Shown: positions 1-9,213, counted from the stretch's first letter. The stretch is 47,228 bases of DNA from Prevotella sp. (GCA_017442825.1 JAFRYZ010000068.1:1-47228), one strand, 5' to 3'. The notes: generated by a model from the sequence alone, not told the origin. Numbers and translations are program-made.

Positions 1-139
1 GACTAATAAGAAACTGATAGCAACTGAAATTAAAAGTAAACAAAAAGAGAGTCAACTAAAAGTAAAACTAAGTATTAACCAAAGTCAACCACAACTACAA
101 ATAAGACTCAAAGTAGTCAACTAAAATCGTTAAACTACA
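1..139. repeat. Left copy of 139-bp inverted repeat shared with the right end
   Basis: Bases 1-139 are the exact reverse complement of 47088-47226; I compared them base by base and the match stops at 140 (g) against 47087 (g). The sequence is A-rich and contains AGTCAAC at 50, 83 and 115. No coding potential is apparent. It could be a genuine inverted repeat flanking this 47-kb segment, or a repeat at which the assembly broke at both ends. Confidence 0.95.
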
Positions 140-168
140 GTCCCAAAACGGTAACCAGCATTTGGGAC
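140..168. other. Small hairpin beside the inverted repeat
   Basis: GTCCCAAA (140-147) and TTTGGGAC (161-168) form a perfect 8-bp stem with a 13-base loop. It lies between the 139-bp inverted repeat and the 22-bp array. It lacks a T-run on either strand, so it is not a convincing terminator. Confidence 0.6.
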
Positions 169-172
169 ACTT

Positions 173-326
173 TGTCCGGAGGCTTCGGAAAGATATTCCG
201 GATGCTTCGGAAGAGTTGTCCGAGTATTCCGGAAGAGTTGTCCGAGTATTCCAGACATAGTATCCGGATAATCTGGTCAAACTATCCGGATACTTTAATC
301 AAGTTATCCGATGCAGGAGACATTAA
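173..326. repeat. Degenerate tandem array, 22-bp period, seven units
   Basis: A TNTCCG-like core recurs at 173, 195, 217, 239, 261, 283 and 305, exactly 22 bp apart. Stretches 208-229 and 230-251 are identical over 22 bp; the others are diverged (cores TGTCCG, ATTCCG, TATCCG). The period is not a multiple of three, so the open frames across it are not protein repeats. No CRISPR-like repeat/spacer division is present. Function unknown. Confidence 0.85.
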
Positions 327-358
327 AGTTTCTCGCCGTAGCAGAGGTCGCCGCAGTA
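323..358 (-). pseudogene. Relic of a upp 3' end
   Basis: Read on the minus strand, 323-354 encodes CGDLCYGEKL followed by TAA, the same ten residues that end the intact uracil phosphoribosyltransferase at 13405. Over 35 bases (323-357 against 13405-13439) there are three differences, all synonymous. Just inside this block the homology breaks with about 7 extra bases, after which a short ATCGGCGAT-like stretch resembles upp again. Nothing further upstream of the gene is present, since the cupin stop codon lies at 378. This is a fragment of a second, diverged upp copy. Confidence 0.75.
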
Positions 359-377
359 TCGCATCGCCGATGATGTG

Positions 378-884
378 TTAATGAATTTCAGGATGTTGGA
401 CAGCCAGTGGCATGTCCTTCTGTGAGAGGTAGAACATGTAGAGGATGACGGGCTTCGGACCTCGGTTCTCACCGTGGTGGATGGTGTTCACCATTTCCAC
501 TACGGGCTCTCCCTCATGCACGGTCTTCTCCTTGCCGTCCTGTCCGATGATGGTCAGCTCGCCCTGCACCAGAATGCCGTAGTTCATCACCGGGTGGTGG
601 TGCCAGCCTAGCTTCTTGCCTGCCGGGAACACGTATTTCACGGCTACCAGTTCGGGACGTCCCTTGAAATAGTCGGGCAGTTCCACGCCGTCCCAGCTCT
701 GGCTGGTGCGAATGAGTTCGGTGCTCTGCACTTGCTGTTCGGCGGCAGCGTCCTGCGTTGTGCCATTCGTGTAACAGCAGCAACAGTTTTGTCCGAAACT
801 TAACGTCGAAGTGCTGCAAAAGAGGATAGCGGCAAGTACCCACTTTTTGCCAAAGCAAGCGATATGCGATGATTTTCTGTTCAT
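378..884 (-). CDS. Secreted small cupin-domain protein
   Basis: 168 residues. An N-terminal signal segment (about residues 13-31, hydrophobic, ending near SFGQ) is followed by an unusual run of four cysteines (NCCCC, residues 33-37). The cupin fold follows at about residues 60-160: motif 1 is visible as GWHHHPVMNYGILVQGE, with the clustered histidines and the glutamate that usually bind a metal, and motif 2 as the GEP...HHGENRG stretch. This predicts a metal-binding single-domain cupin in the periplasm or tethered to a membrane through the cysteines. Substrate cannot be read from the sequence. It is the last gene of a minus-strand run, 33 bp downstream of the PAP2 gene; the upp relic begins about 20 bases beyond its stop codon. 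Confidence 0.8.
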   Translation of the reverse strand: MNRKSSHIACFGKKWVLAAILFCSTSTLSFGQNCCCCYTNGTTQDAAAEQQVQSTELIRTSQSWDGVELPDYFKGRPELVAVKYVFPAGKKLGWHHHPVMNYGILVQGELTIIGQDGKEKTVHEGEPVVEMVNTIHHGENRGPKPVILYMFYLSQKDMPLAVQHPEIH

Positions 885-917
885 GGTTTTATTTATATTT
901 GATGGATAATCAATTTT

Positions 918-2840
918 TTATAAGTTTACGAGGAATGACAAGCCTAACGTGAAGTAGTTCATGTGCTTACGTCTTTTGTATTCCCTAGGCTGGAATCCCA
1001 TTCCGTCACCGTAGTCGCACACAGACTCCATCAAGACTCCAGCACCTGTTGTTACACCTTTCTCCATGAAGTGGAAGGGGTCGTACTTCGCCGTAAAGTC
1101 TTTACGGGTGTAGTCGTAGTCGCAGAACAGGCGCCAAGAGAAGTTGGACTTGTATTTATAGGTCAGCGAGATGCCTGTGCCAAAAGATGTCGATGATTTG
1201 GCACCTATAGTAAGATATTCCCATTCGTCGGTCCATTTCTCACCTGTGTTGTTGGGATATTCCAGGGTGTTGAAAACCAAGGTGGGGTCGCCATTGGGCT
1301 GCTTCATTTCAGGTTTATTGTCGAGTGTAACGGAGTAGTTGATATCTTTCACATTGCCCTCGGCATGACCGTCGATGTCAAGTTCCTGCGTGATGGAACG
1401 ACCGACGAGTGCCTTGGTGCCTAAGGAGAAGCGGGAGCCGAGCGGCAGGTTGAAATAGACGCCGACACTGCCCGTGAACTCCGTGATGTGGTCGCTCTTC
1501 ACCACACCGTAGAGGTCGGTCACGGGAGCGTTGGCATTCCAGGCTGCATCCGTCTCTGTCTGAAATCCTATCTTGTTCAGATAGTTGAGATAGTTCGTGC
1601 CGGCAGAGGAGACATAGTCGCCGGGGAAGGCTGCCTCGTAGTAGGGCTGCAGACTCTCCCAGGCCTCAAGGCCATCGGTGACCACGTAGTCTGTAAAGTC
1701 GCCGAAGTCTTTAGCTGACTGAGCTCTGACTCTGAGACGACCACCGACGCCAATATATTTATTGAAGAAGTAGGCTCCTTCTGCATCGACCACAGTGGCG
1801 GCACGGAACTTGATGTTTCTAGTTTCTCCATCGCTTTCGAATTCAAGGTCTTTATTGCCAAGACCCACACCCATGGAGATGCTGAAGAACGAAGGTTTTT
1901 TATTGTCAAGGATGAGGTCGTTGCGCAAAAGTCCTTTCTGCTTGAAGAAGAGGTCGCAGAGGGCATAACCCAACTCACCGGAGAGGATACCGATACCGGC
2001 ACCTGACATCACGTCGCTAATCCAGTGGCGGTTGTTGAGAACACGCATCACACCTGTTGCGGTGGCTACACCGTAACCGGCAACCGACCACCAGGGTGAG
2101 CGGGTGAGACCATACTCCTTGTGGAGCAACGTGGCACCAACGAAGGCTGTGGCGGTGTGACCTGAAGGCCATGAGTTGGCGGTGGAACCGTCTGGACGCA
2201 TTTCCTTGGCAGAATACTTGATACCGTTGACAAGGGCTGCCATGATAGCGTAGGACATACCAGCACTTGCCAACAGTCGAGGCCAGTCGCTACGACCTTC
2301 ATATCCGCCAAGTTTCAGACCCACTACCATGGCAGGACCAAAGAACTGTGTATAGTCGTCAATACCTGTCTTGAAGTCGGTCAGCAACTGGGTGTTCTTC
2401 TTGCCGCCGTCTTGAGCTTTCTGGTTGACGCGGAACATCGCTTTGTCACCCTTGACAGCTAAGCCTGCTACAAAGAGGGGGATGCCGACGAAGGTCATGT
2501 CGTCCATGAACTTGTAGGGTTTGACACCTGGATTCGTTTTCGACTTGAAGAAGTCGAAATCCATCTTCGTATTGACCTTCATCTCCGGCACCTCTAATGT
2601 GGTGACGGAAGGGGTAGAGAGATCCAGTGTGTTACTGTTTTGTTCTGAATAGTTTGCTAAAGAGACGCTCATTTCAGGAACCTCGAAAGTAATGGGTTCC
2701 ATGTTGCGATAGTCTTCTACGTTAAAACTTTCTTCGGTCAGACTCTCAGCATTGGGCTGAACTGTCAGTTCCTCAGCGTTGGCCTGAGCGGTCAGGACAA
2801 CGACAAACATTGTGAATAGATGTCGGATTTTCATAATCAT
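918..2840 (-). CDS. PAP2-family phosphatase with C-terminal barrel-like domain
   Basis: 640 residues with a signal peptide (about 1-22, ending AQANA). Residues about 105-300 are a PAP2 phosphatase domain with all three signatures: K208...R215-P216, PSGH at 225-228, and R266-x5-H272-x3-D276. These catalyse phosphate-ester hydrolysis, commonly on lipid phosphates such as undecaprenyl pyrophosphate or lipid A. The remaining 340 residues are rich in alternating aromatic and polar strands and end NYFTLGLSFLVNL, suggesting an outer-membrane beta-barrel. Residues 23-95 hold a short duplicated EVPEM motif. Only 18 bp separate it from the upstream antiporter gene, so they are probably co-transcribed. 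Start could be residue 1 or residue 3 (both ATG). Placement of the phosphatase relative to the membranes is uncertain. Confidence 0.85.
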   Translation of the reverse strand: MIMKIRHLFTMFVVVLTAQANAEELTVQPNAESLTEESFNVEDYRNMEPITFEVPEMSVSLANYSEQNSNTLDLSTPSVTTLEVPEMKVNTKMDFDFFKSKTNPGVKPYKFMDDMTFVGIPLFVAGLAVKGDKAMFRVNQKAQDGGKKNTQLLTDFKTGIDDYTQFFGPAMVVGLKLGGYEGRSDWPRLLASAGMSYAIMAALVNGIKYSAKEMRPDGSTANSWPSGHTATAFVGATLLHKEYGLTRSPWWSVAGYGVATATGVMRVLNNRHWISDVMSGAGIGILSGELGYALCDLFFKQKGLLRNDLILDNKKPSFFSISMGVGLGNKDLEFESDGETRNIKFRAATVVDAEGAYFFNKYIGVGGRLRVRAQSAKDFGDFTDYVVTDGLEAWESLQPYYEAAFPGDYVSSAGTNYLNYLNKIGFQTETDAAWNANAPVTDLYGVVKSDHITEFTGSVGVYFNLPLGSRFSLGTKALVGRSITQELDIDGHAEGNVKDINYSVTLDNKPEMKQPNGDPTLVFNTLEYPNNTGEKWTDEWEYLTIGAKSSTSFGTGISLTYKYKSNFSWRLFCDYDYTRKDFTAKYDPFHFMEKGVTTGAGVLMESVCDYGDGMGFQPREYKRRKHMNYFTLGLSFLVNL

Positions 2841-2858
2841 GATATTTATAGGTTGGGA

Positions 2859-4574
2859 TTAATTATCTTTTGCCGTCAGATTGTCGGTGAAGTTCTGTGC
2901 CAACTCCTTGCTGTGCTTCTCCAAATGTGGCGAGTAGAAGATGAAGAACATGATGGCGACAAGGAGGAAGATGCCGAGCCAGCTGCTCCAGGGAACAGCA
3001 TAATCAACGAAGCAACTGACGAAGGCTATGGTGATGAAAAAGCGCAACAAGGCACAAGCTGTCAGTCTGACGCGCCACCGAGGACCGCTCTCCCACAGAG
3101 TGTTGGCTTCGTAGCTGTCGCCTTCGGCACGCAGTAGCATCCACAGGAAGGGGGAACAGAGCGCGAGCGTGATAGCTGCGGTCACGGGGTGAAGCCATGC
3201 GGAGGGAACCAGTTTGGCAAGAAGGGGTTCACCATAGTAGAACATGATGGAGATGATGGCTATGCAGAGCACGCTGTTGATGAGCAAGACGAAAACGAAA
3301 CGCTTGAAAGCACGGCTCCAAAGTTGCTGAAGCTCGTTGGCAACCTTCTCTTCTTTCTCGTCGGTATTGCGCTCTAGTCTGACTATCCACTTACGGGGCA
3401 ACAGGCGTGCTGCAACGTTGTAGGCGGGTTCTGCCAAACGAATCATATAAGGTGTGGTGAAGGTTGTGAAAACGGATACAGCCACTACGATGGGGTAGAG
3501 GAAGTCGCTGGTGACATGCAAAGATGTGCCGAGGGTGGCAAGGATGAATGCGAACTCGCCAATCTGAGTCAGCGAAAACGAACACTGCATGGAGGTTTTC
3601 AGTGACTGACCAGAGAGCAGGAAACCACAGGTGCTCAGTAAGGTATGTCCCACCATGATGGCGGCTATGATGCAGAGGATAGGAACGATATACTCAACGA
3701 TCAGTGCCACATCGACCATCATGCCGACCGACACGAAGAAGATAGCACCGAATAGGTTTTTCACTGGCGACACCAAGTGTTCTATCTTCTTGGCTTCAAC
3801 GGTTTCGGACAGGATGCTGCCCATGACGAAGGCTCCGAAGGCTGCCGAGAATCCCGCCGCCGAAGCTGCCACCACCATGCCGAAACAGAGGGCGAGAGCG
3901 GTGATGAGCAGCGTCTCCTCGTTCATCAGGCGTTTCAGTTTGCGCAGTATCATGGGGATGAAATAAATACCTACGGTGAACCAGAGTATGAGGTAGAGCG
4001 CCAGCTGGAGAATGGAACCAAGCATCTGTTCTCCTTCGAACTCCTTGCTCACTGCGAGGGTCGAAAGCATCACCATGAGTACGATAGCCAGTATGTCTTC
4101 GATGATGAGCACGCTGAGGACAAGACCTGCAAAACGTTCTTTTCTCAGACCCATGTCGTCGAAGGCTTTAAAGATGATGGTTGTTGACGACATGGCAAGC
4201 ATACCACCCAAATAGATGCAGTCCATCTTGCTCCATCCGAAGAGCTCGCCAGTGCATGCTCCAACGTACATCATGGCAAGGATGATGGCGATGGCAGCAA
4301 TGATAGGTGCTGCTCCCATTTTCAGGATTTTCTTAAATGAAAATTCCAAACCAAGTGCAAACAACAGGAAGATAACGCCGATTTCACTCCAAAGGTGAAT
4401 GCCGTGCATGTCATGGACACTGGGCATATAGGGCATATTTGGCGAGGCAAGGAAGCCTGCCACGATGTATCCAAGCACTATGGGTTGTTTGAGGCTCTTG
4501 AAAAGGAGGGTCATGGCTCCTGCACAGATGAGGATTAGTGCAAGGTCGGCTATGAGTGGTTCAAGTTGTGACAT
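2859..4574 (-). CDS. CPA2-family cation:proton antiporter (Kef/NhaS type)
   Basis: 571 residues, very hydrophobic. Residues about 1-385 form the usual 12-13-helix monovalent cation:proton antiporter-2 domain (motifs LGYIVAGFLASP and GLEFSFKKI are typical of the family). A charged stretch around 390-415 (RNTDEKEEKVANELQQ) is followed by four more predicted membrane segments up to about residue 555. No TrkA-N/RCK nucleotide-binding domain is visible, so it is not a full KefB/KefC. It probably exchanges K+ or Na+ for H+ at the inner membrane. It lies 20 bp after the efflux outer-membrane-factor gene and could belong to the same transcript. Ion specificity cannot be told from sequence. Confidence 0.85.
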   Translation of the reverse strand: MSQLEPLIADLALILICAGAMTLLFKSLKQPIVLGYIVAGFLASPNMPYMPSVHDMHGIHLWSEIGVIFLLFALGLEFSFKKILKMGAAPIIAAIAIILAMMYVGACTGELFGWSKMDCIYLGGMLAMSSTTIIFKAFDDMGLRKERFAGLVLSVLIIEDILAIVLMVMLSTLAVSKEFEGEQMLGSILQLALYLILWFTVGIYFIPMILRKLKRLMNEETLLITALALCFGMVVAASAAGFSAAFGAFVMGSILSETVEAKKIEHLVSPVKNLFGAIFFVSVGMMVDVALIVEYIVPILCIIAAIMVGHTLLSTCGFLLSGQSLKTSMQCSFSLTQIGEFAFILATLGTSLHVTSDFLYPIVVAVSVFTTFTTPYMIRLAEPAYNVAARLLPRKWIVRLERNTDEKEEKVANELQQLWSRAFKRFVFVLLINSVLCIAIISIMFYYGEPLLAKLVPSAWLHPVTAAITLALCSPFLWMLLRAEGDSYEANTLWESGPRWRVRLTACALLRFFITIAFVSCFVDYAVPWSSWLGIFLLVAIMFFIFYSPHLEKHSKELAQNFTDNLTAKDN

Positions 4575-4594
4575 AACAGGGTTTATTGAGGGTT

Positions 4595-6016
4595 TTACTT
4601 CGACCCGCCACCGAGGGCGATATACAGTTCTATGACAGCCTGGGCTGCATCGTACATATTCATGGCTTGACTGAGTTGTGCGTCGAGCAGCGTTTCCTGT
4701 GCCTTCAGCACCTCAAGGTAGCTCGCCTTGCCGTTGTCCATCAGTTCGTGTGTACCGATATATGCTTCGTGAAGCACTCTTACCTGACGACTGTAGTACT
4801 GGTGCTTCTCGCGGGCTGCCTGACAGTCTGCCATGGCTTCGTTTACCTCGTTGCCCGCATTGATGACGGTCTGCACATACTTCTTCTGCAGGTCTTCCTC
4901 GGTGAGCTCGGCTATCCGCCTGTTGGCTTTCAGTTTGCCGCGGGCAAAAATGGGCTGAGTGAGCGAGCCGATGGCAGAGAGCAGAATTTTACCAGGGTCA
5001 ACGATGAGTCCGCCGGCTGAGTTGGTCCATCCAGCAGAGCCGTTGAGTGTGATGCTGGGATAGAAGGCTGCACGGGCGGCAGCGGTGTTATAGAAAGCTT
5101 CTTCCATGGCGTGGTTTGCCATGCGTATGTCGGGACGGTTCTCCAGCAACATGGCAGGCACGCCAAGATGCAGATACCGAGTGTCGAACATGCGCTGTTC
5201 TGCATCGCCCGTAGCATCGGCATGATGCAGGAAGGTGGTTCCCCACCGCTGGCGGTTGACGTGTTGCGGAGCTACACCCAGCAACTTGCAGATGGCATTC
5301 TCGACGGCGCGGATGTTGCGACGGGTATCAACGATCTGCGTCTTCACACTCAGGTAGGAAGCTTCCATCTGGTTGACGGCAGTGCTATAGACTTTTCCAT
5401 AGACCCAGAGAGCCTGCTCTGTCTCGAGAGAGGTATTCCAGAGGCTGTCGGTCATCATGAGAACCTCCAGCTGGCGGTCGAGCACCTGCAACAGGAAGTA
5501 CTGCTGAGCTGTGACGGAGATGAGGTTGGCACGTACTGCCTCTTCTTGCATCTGGGCTTGCAGTAGCAAGGCTTGTGCTGCCCGCTTCTTGTTGGTAATG
5601 GACCCGAACACGTCGATGTCCATCGAGAGTTGCAACGGCAGGTTGTAGGTCTTCGAGGCAGGACTCTTGCCGAAGGTGGCTATAGAGGCTTGCGGTGCAA
5701 AGGCAAGCGATGGTAGGTAGGCCAGTTTGGAAGCCTTCAGCGAGGCTTCTGCTTTCTCCACGGTGATGCGGGCGGAGTTCAGGTCGGTGTTGTTTGCCAA
5801 CACTTGTTCGATGAGTTGCTGCAGCAGTGGGTCGGTGAAGAACTCGCGCCACGACATCTGGGCAATGGAGGTGTTGCCGGTGGCTTGCTGAATGTCCTGA
5901 CTGGTGCCAAACGCATCGGCAGGCAGCGGAGTGTTTTGTTCGAATTTGTTATACATGCCGCAGCCCGTCAGCAGGAGGCATGCGGCAGTAGCAGTGATGA
6001 TATTCTTGATTTTCAT
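4595..6016 (-). CDS. RND efflux outer-membrane factor (OprM/NodT family lipoprotein)
   Basis: 473 residues. The N-terminus carries a lipoprotein signal with lipobox LTGC (Cys19). Two TolC-type outer-membrane efflux repeats follow (about 60-255 and 285-470), with the long alpha-helical hairpins of the family. This is the exit duct of a tripartite pump, anchored to the outer membrane by lipidation and a trimeric barrel. The start codon overlaps the stop of the pump gene by 4 bp (ATGA), so translation is coupled. Length fits OprM/NodT proteins. The upstream overlap lies in a low-complexity region (see 6016-6087). Confidence 0.92.
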   Translation of the reverse strand: MKIKNIITATAACLLLTGCGMYNKFEQNTPLPADAFGTSQDIQQATGNTSIAQMSWREFFTDPLLQQLIEQVLANNTDLNSARITVEKAEASLKASKLAYLPSLAFAPQASIATFGKSPASKTYNLPLQLSMDIDVFGSITNKKRAAQALLLQAQMQEEAVRANLISVTAQQYFLLQVLDRQLEVLMMTDSLWNTSLETEQALWVYGKVYSTAVNQMEASYLSVKTQIVDTRRNIRAVENAICKLLGVAPQHVNRQRWGTTFLHHADATGDAEQRMFDTRYLHLGVPAMLLENRPDIRMANHAMEEAFYNTAAARAAFYPSITLNGSAGWTNSAGGLIVDPGKILLSAIGSLTQPIFARGKLKANRRIAELTEEDLQKKYVQTVINAGNEVNEAMADCQAAREKHQYYSRQVRVLHEAYIGTHELMDNGKASYLEVLKAQETLLDAQLSQAMNMYDAAQAVIELYIALGGGSK

Positions 6017-9000
6017 TCGTTTGTCGTTTTGTCGTTATTTATTTCGTTATCTCGCTCTCCCGCTCTTCCGCTTTCTCGTACTTTCACTCCTTGAAACTTC
6101 TCGTGAAGTTTTTGGAACACGATGAAGAAGGCTGGGACGACGAAGAGCAGGGCAAGGGTGCCAATGCTCATACCGCCAATGACACCCAGTGCAAGGGCAC
6201 GGTTACCATTGGCACCGGCACCGCCCTCTATCACGAGGGGAATCATTCCGATAATCATCGTTGCTACAGTCATCAAGATGGGGCGCAGACGCTCCTTGCA
6301 TGCTGAGAAGGCAGCATCTACAATGCTCAAACCTTGTTGGCGTCGCTCGGTGGCAAACTCGGTAATGAGGATGGCTGTCTTTGCCAACAAGCCAATGAGC
6401 ATGATGACTCCCGTCTGCAAATAGATGTTGTTGTCCATGCCTGGTATCTGCTGTGTGTAGCCCAGGTAGGCGAACACGAAGGCTCCCATCAGACCAAACG
6501 GCACACTGAAAAGTACTGCCCACGGGGTAAACCAAGAGTTATACAAGGAAGCCAGGATGAGGTAGATGAGGATGGCGCAGATGACATAGATGACGGAGGT
6601 GGCACTGGAGCCGGCAGCCTCTTCCAATTCGCGTGACATGCCGCTATACTCGAATGTGGCGGTGTTGGGCATTTCCTCCTTGAACACTTCGGCAATGACC
6701 TTGTGGGCATCGCCCTCGGTGTAGCCGCTACCGGGTTTCACGATACAGGTAATGCTCTGGAACAGGTTGAAGTGTTCGATATTGGCAGGACCGACGATTT
6801 GTGTCAGGGAGACAAACTCGGAGATGGGTGCCATCTTGCCGTCTTTCACTCGTACGAAGATGTTCTGCAGCGACTGCGGGTCGAGACGATATTCGGGTGA
6901 GGCGGCAGCCATTATGCGATAGACCTTGCCAAACTGGTTGAAATTGCCGATATATGCGCCACCGCAGAAAGAACCAAGCGTGTTGAGCACGGCGGCAGGT
7001 GACACTCCGGCACGGTCGCACTGCGCTGCATCAACATCGACCTGATACTTCGGGAAACGCTCTGAGTAGGTGGACATGGCGGAGGCTATCTCCGGACGCT
7101 CCGCGAGCTTGGCAAGGAAGCGTTCGGTGTGTTTTGCAAATTCTGACAGGTTGCCATCGGTAGGATCTTCTACCACGAGCATCACGTCGTTACTGGTACC
7201 ATAGCCAGGAATCTGTGGCATCTCAAAAGGAATTACTACCAGGTTTTTGATTTCTTGACAGTCGTAGTAGAAACGCCCGGCTACGAGTTGAAGCAGATGG
7301 TTCATGCCTGGACGTTCCTCCCAGTTCTTCAGGCGTACAACCATAGTGGCGTAGTTGGAACTGGCACCTGATATCATTCCGTAGCCACAGACCACAGCGA
7401 AATTCTCTAATTCAGGAATCTTCTTTACTTTAGCCTCTACCTGTTTCACCATTTCTCGCGTCTGCTTCAGCGTGGAACCTTCAGGAGCTTGTATCTCAAC
7501 GAGAAAAACTCCCTGGTCTTCCTGAGGAACAAGACCCGAAGGAAGATTCTTCATAAAGAACACCAACAGCACGGCAGCCAGTGCCAGCAGGCTCCAGGCT
7601 AAGACGGGACGCTTGATGAACTTCTGCACACTCTTGCTATACTTATTATATATGGCATTGTAACTCGTCTCATAGGCCTTTTTTGTATAATAGGTCAGGC
7701 TTTTTCCCTTCTTTTTGCCTTCCGTTACGCGCATCATGATGGCGCAGAGGGCAGGGCACAGCGTGAGGGCTGATACGCACGACAAACCCACCGACGAGGC
7801 TATCGTCACACCAAACTGGGTGAAGAACGTACCGGATGTGCCTGGCATGAAGGTTACGGGGATGAACACTGCCATGAATACCAATGTACAAGAGACAACA
7901 GCTACCGACACCTCGTTCATTGCCTGACGGGTGGCTTCGCGGGCATCGCTGATGCCGTTCTCCATCTTCGCCATGACAGCCTCGACCACCACGATGGCAT
8001 CGTCGACCACCGTACCAATCGCCAGCACGAGGGCGAATAGCGTAAGGATGTTGAGAGAGAAGCCTGCCAGCGAGACGATGGCAAAGGTTCCCAGCAGCGA
8101 AACGATGATGGAGATGGAAGGAATGATGGTGGCCTTGAAGTTTTGCAGGAAGAAGAACACCACGAGCACCACGAGGATGATGGCGATGACAAGCGTTTCC
8201 ACCACATTGTGGATGGCAGCAAACAGGAAATCGTCGCTGGTCATCATGGTTACGAACTCCAGACCGGCAGGCATTGTTGCCTTCAACTCGTCAAACGTCT
8301 TGTTGATGCGGGCGTTCACTTCCGTGGCGTTGGCACCTGGTGCAGCGAACACCATGAAGAGGGCACCAGGACGGTCCTGAATGTTCGAGGTGAAGTTGTA
8401 ACTCATGGCACCAATTTTTACTTCGGCAACATCGCTCAGGTGCAGGATGCCGCCGCCGCTGGTGCGTAGCACGATGTCATTGAACTCCTCAACATTCTTC
8501 AGCGTACCTTTGTACTGCATGGTGTATTGGTAAGAGTTTTCCGACTGCTCTCCTAAGGATCCTACAGCAGACACGAAACTTTGTCCGCCGATGGCTGCAA
8601 AAATGTCGTCGGGGCTCAGGTTGTACTGAGCCATCACGTCGGGCTTCAGCCAGATGCGCAGGGCATAGGTGTTACCCATGCTCTGTACGTTACCAACACC
8701 GGTGATACGCATTAGACGTGGCTTGACGTTGATATCGACATAGTTCGATACGAAATCCTCGTCATACTTGCCGTCGGCACTCTTTACGGCGAAAATTTGC
8801 AGGATATTGTTCTGACGTTTCTGTACAGTCACACCTATCTTGTTAACGTCGGCTGGCAGCAAGGCTTGTGCACGCGTCACGCGGTTCTGGACGTTCACAG
8901 CTGCCATATCGGGGTCAGTGCCCTGCTTGAAATAGACCGTAATCTCTGCATCACCGTTAGAAGAAGCCTTGGAAGTAATGTAGGTCATGTCCGGCACACC

Positions 9001-9213
9001 ATTGATAGCCTCTTCCAAAGGCTGGATGACCGACTTCATTACCGTGTTCTCGTCGGCACCGGAATAGCTGGTAGAAATCGCCACCGTTGGCGGTGCAATA
9101 TCCGGATATTGTTCTACTGGCAGTGAACTCATGGAGAGATAGCCCACCAGTGCAATCACAATCGAGATGGCACATGCCATCACATATTTGTTGATAAATA
9201 TATTATTCTTCAT
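6013..9213 (-). CDS. RND multidrug efflux pump, AcrB/HAE1 family
   Basis: 1066 residues, full length for the family. It has the hydrophobic first helix, two large periplasmic loops and twelve membrane helices. Proton-relay residues are present: D404-D405 in GTVVDDAIVVVE and the lysine in GLLAKTAILITEFA. This inner-membrane pump uses the proton gradient to drive export of drugs, bile salts or dyes through the adaptor and outer-membrane factor encoded on either side. The gene is 40 bp from the adaptor gene and overlaps the outer-membrane-factor gene by 4 bp. The last 24 residues are a charged low-complexity tail encoded by an octamer-like repeat, absent from typical AcrB. Substrate range unknown. 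Confidence 0.95.
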   Translation of the reverse strand: MKNNIFINKYVMACAISIVIALVGYLSMSSLPVEQYPDIAPPTVAISTSYSGADENTVMKSVIQPLEEAINGVPDMTYITSKASSNGDAEITVYFKQGTDPDMAAVNVQNRVTRAQALLPADVNKIGVTVQKRQNNILQIFAVKSADGKYDEDFVSNYVDINVKPRLMRITGVGNVQSMGNTYALRIWLKPDVMAQYNLSPDDIFAAIGGQSFVSAVGSLGEQSENSYQYTMQYKGTLKNVEEFNDIVLRTSGGGILHLSDVAEVKIGAMSYNFTSNIQDRPGALFMVFAAPGANATEVNARINKTFDELKATMPAGLEFVTMMTSDDFLFAAIHNVVETLVIAIILVVLVVFFFLQNFKATIIPSISIIVSLLGTFAIVSLAGFSLNILTLFALVLAIGTVVDDAIVVVEAVMAKMENGISDAREATRQAMNEVSVAVVSCTLVFMAVFIPVTFMPGTSGTFFTQFGVTIASSVGLSCVSALTLCPALCAIMMRVTEGKKKGKSLTYYTKKAYETSYNAIYNKYSKSVQKFIKRPVLAWSLLALAAVLLVFFMKNLPSGLVPQEDQGVFLVEIQAPEGSTLKQTREMVKQVEAKVKKIPELENFAVVCGYGMISGASSNYATMVVRLKNWEERPGMNHLLQLVAGRFYYDCQEIKNLVVIPFEMPQIPGYGTSNDVMLVVEDPTDGNLSEFAKHTERFLAKLAERPEIASAMSTYSERFPKYQVDVDAAQCDRAGVSPAAVLNTLGSFCGGAYIGNFNQFGKVYRIMAAASPEYRLDPQSLQNIFVRVKDGKMAPISEFVSLTQIVGPANIEHFNLFQSITCIVKPGSGYTEGDAHKVIAEVFKEEMPNTATFEYSGMSRELEEAAGSSATSVIYVICAILIYLILASLYNSWFTPWAVLFSVPFGLMGAFVFAYLGYTQQIPGMDNNIYLQTGVIMLIGLLAKTAILITEFATERRQQGLSIVDAAFSACKERLRPILMTVATMIIGMIPLVIEGGAGANGNRALALGVIGGMSIGTLALLFVVPAFFIVFQKLHEKFQGVKVRESGRAGERDNEINNDKTTNE
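6016..6087 (-). repeat. Octamer-like simple repeat encoding the pump's C-terminal tail
   Basis: On the minus strand this is a run of purine-rich 8-mers ending in GCG or ACG, encoding the charged tail RESGRAGERDNEINNDKTTNE-like residues of the RND pump and reaching the start codon of the next gene. A similar GAGCG-rich stretch lies inside the methyltransferase gene at 27914-27964. Confidence 0.55.

Noticed and set aside
173-326. Possible CRISPR array in the 22-bp repeat
   Set aside because: Units are contiguous and degenerate with no separate repeat and spacer, and no cas genes are present.
95-381. Open frames of 61-69 codons across the left end
   Set aside because: They run through the inverted repeat, the 22-bp array and the upp relic in frames unrelated to any period and resemble no protein.
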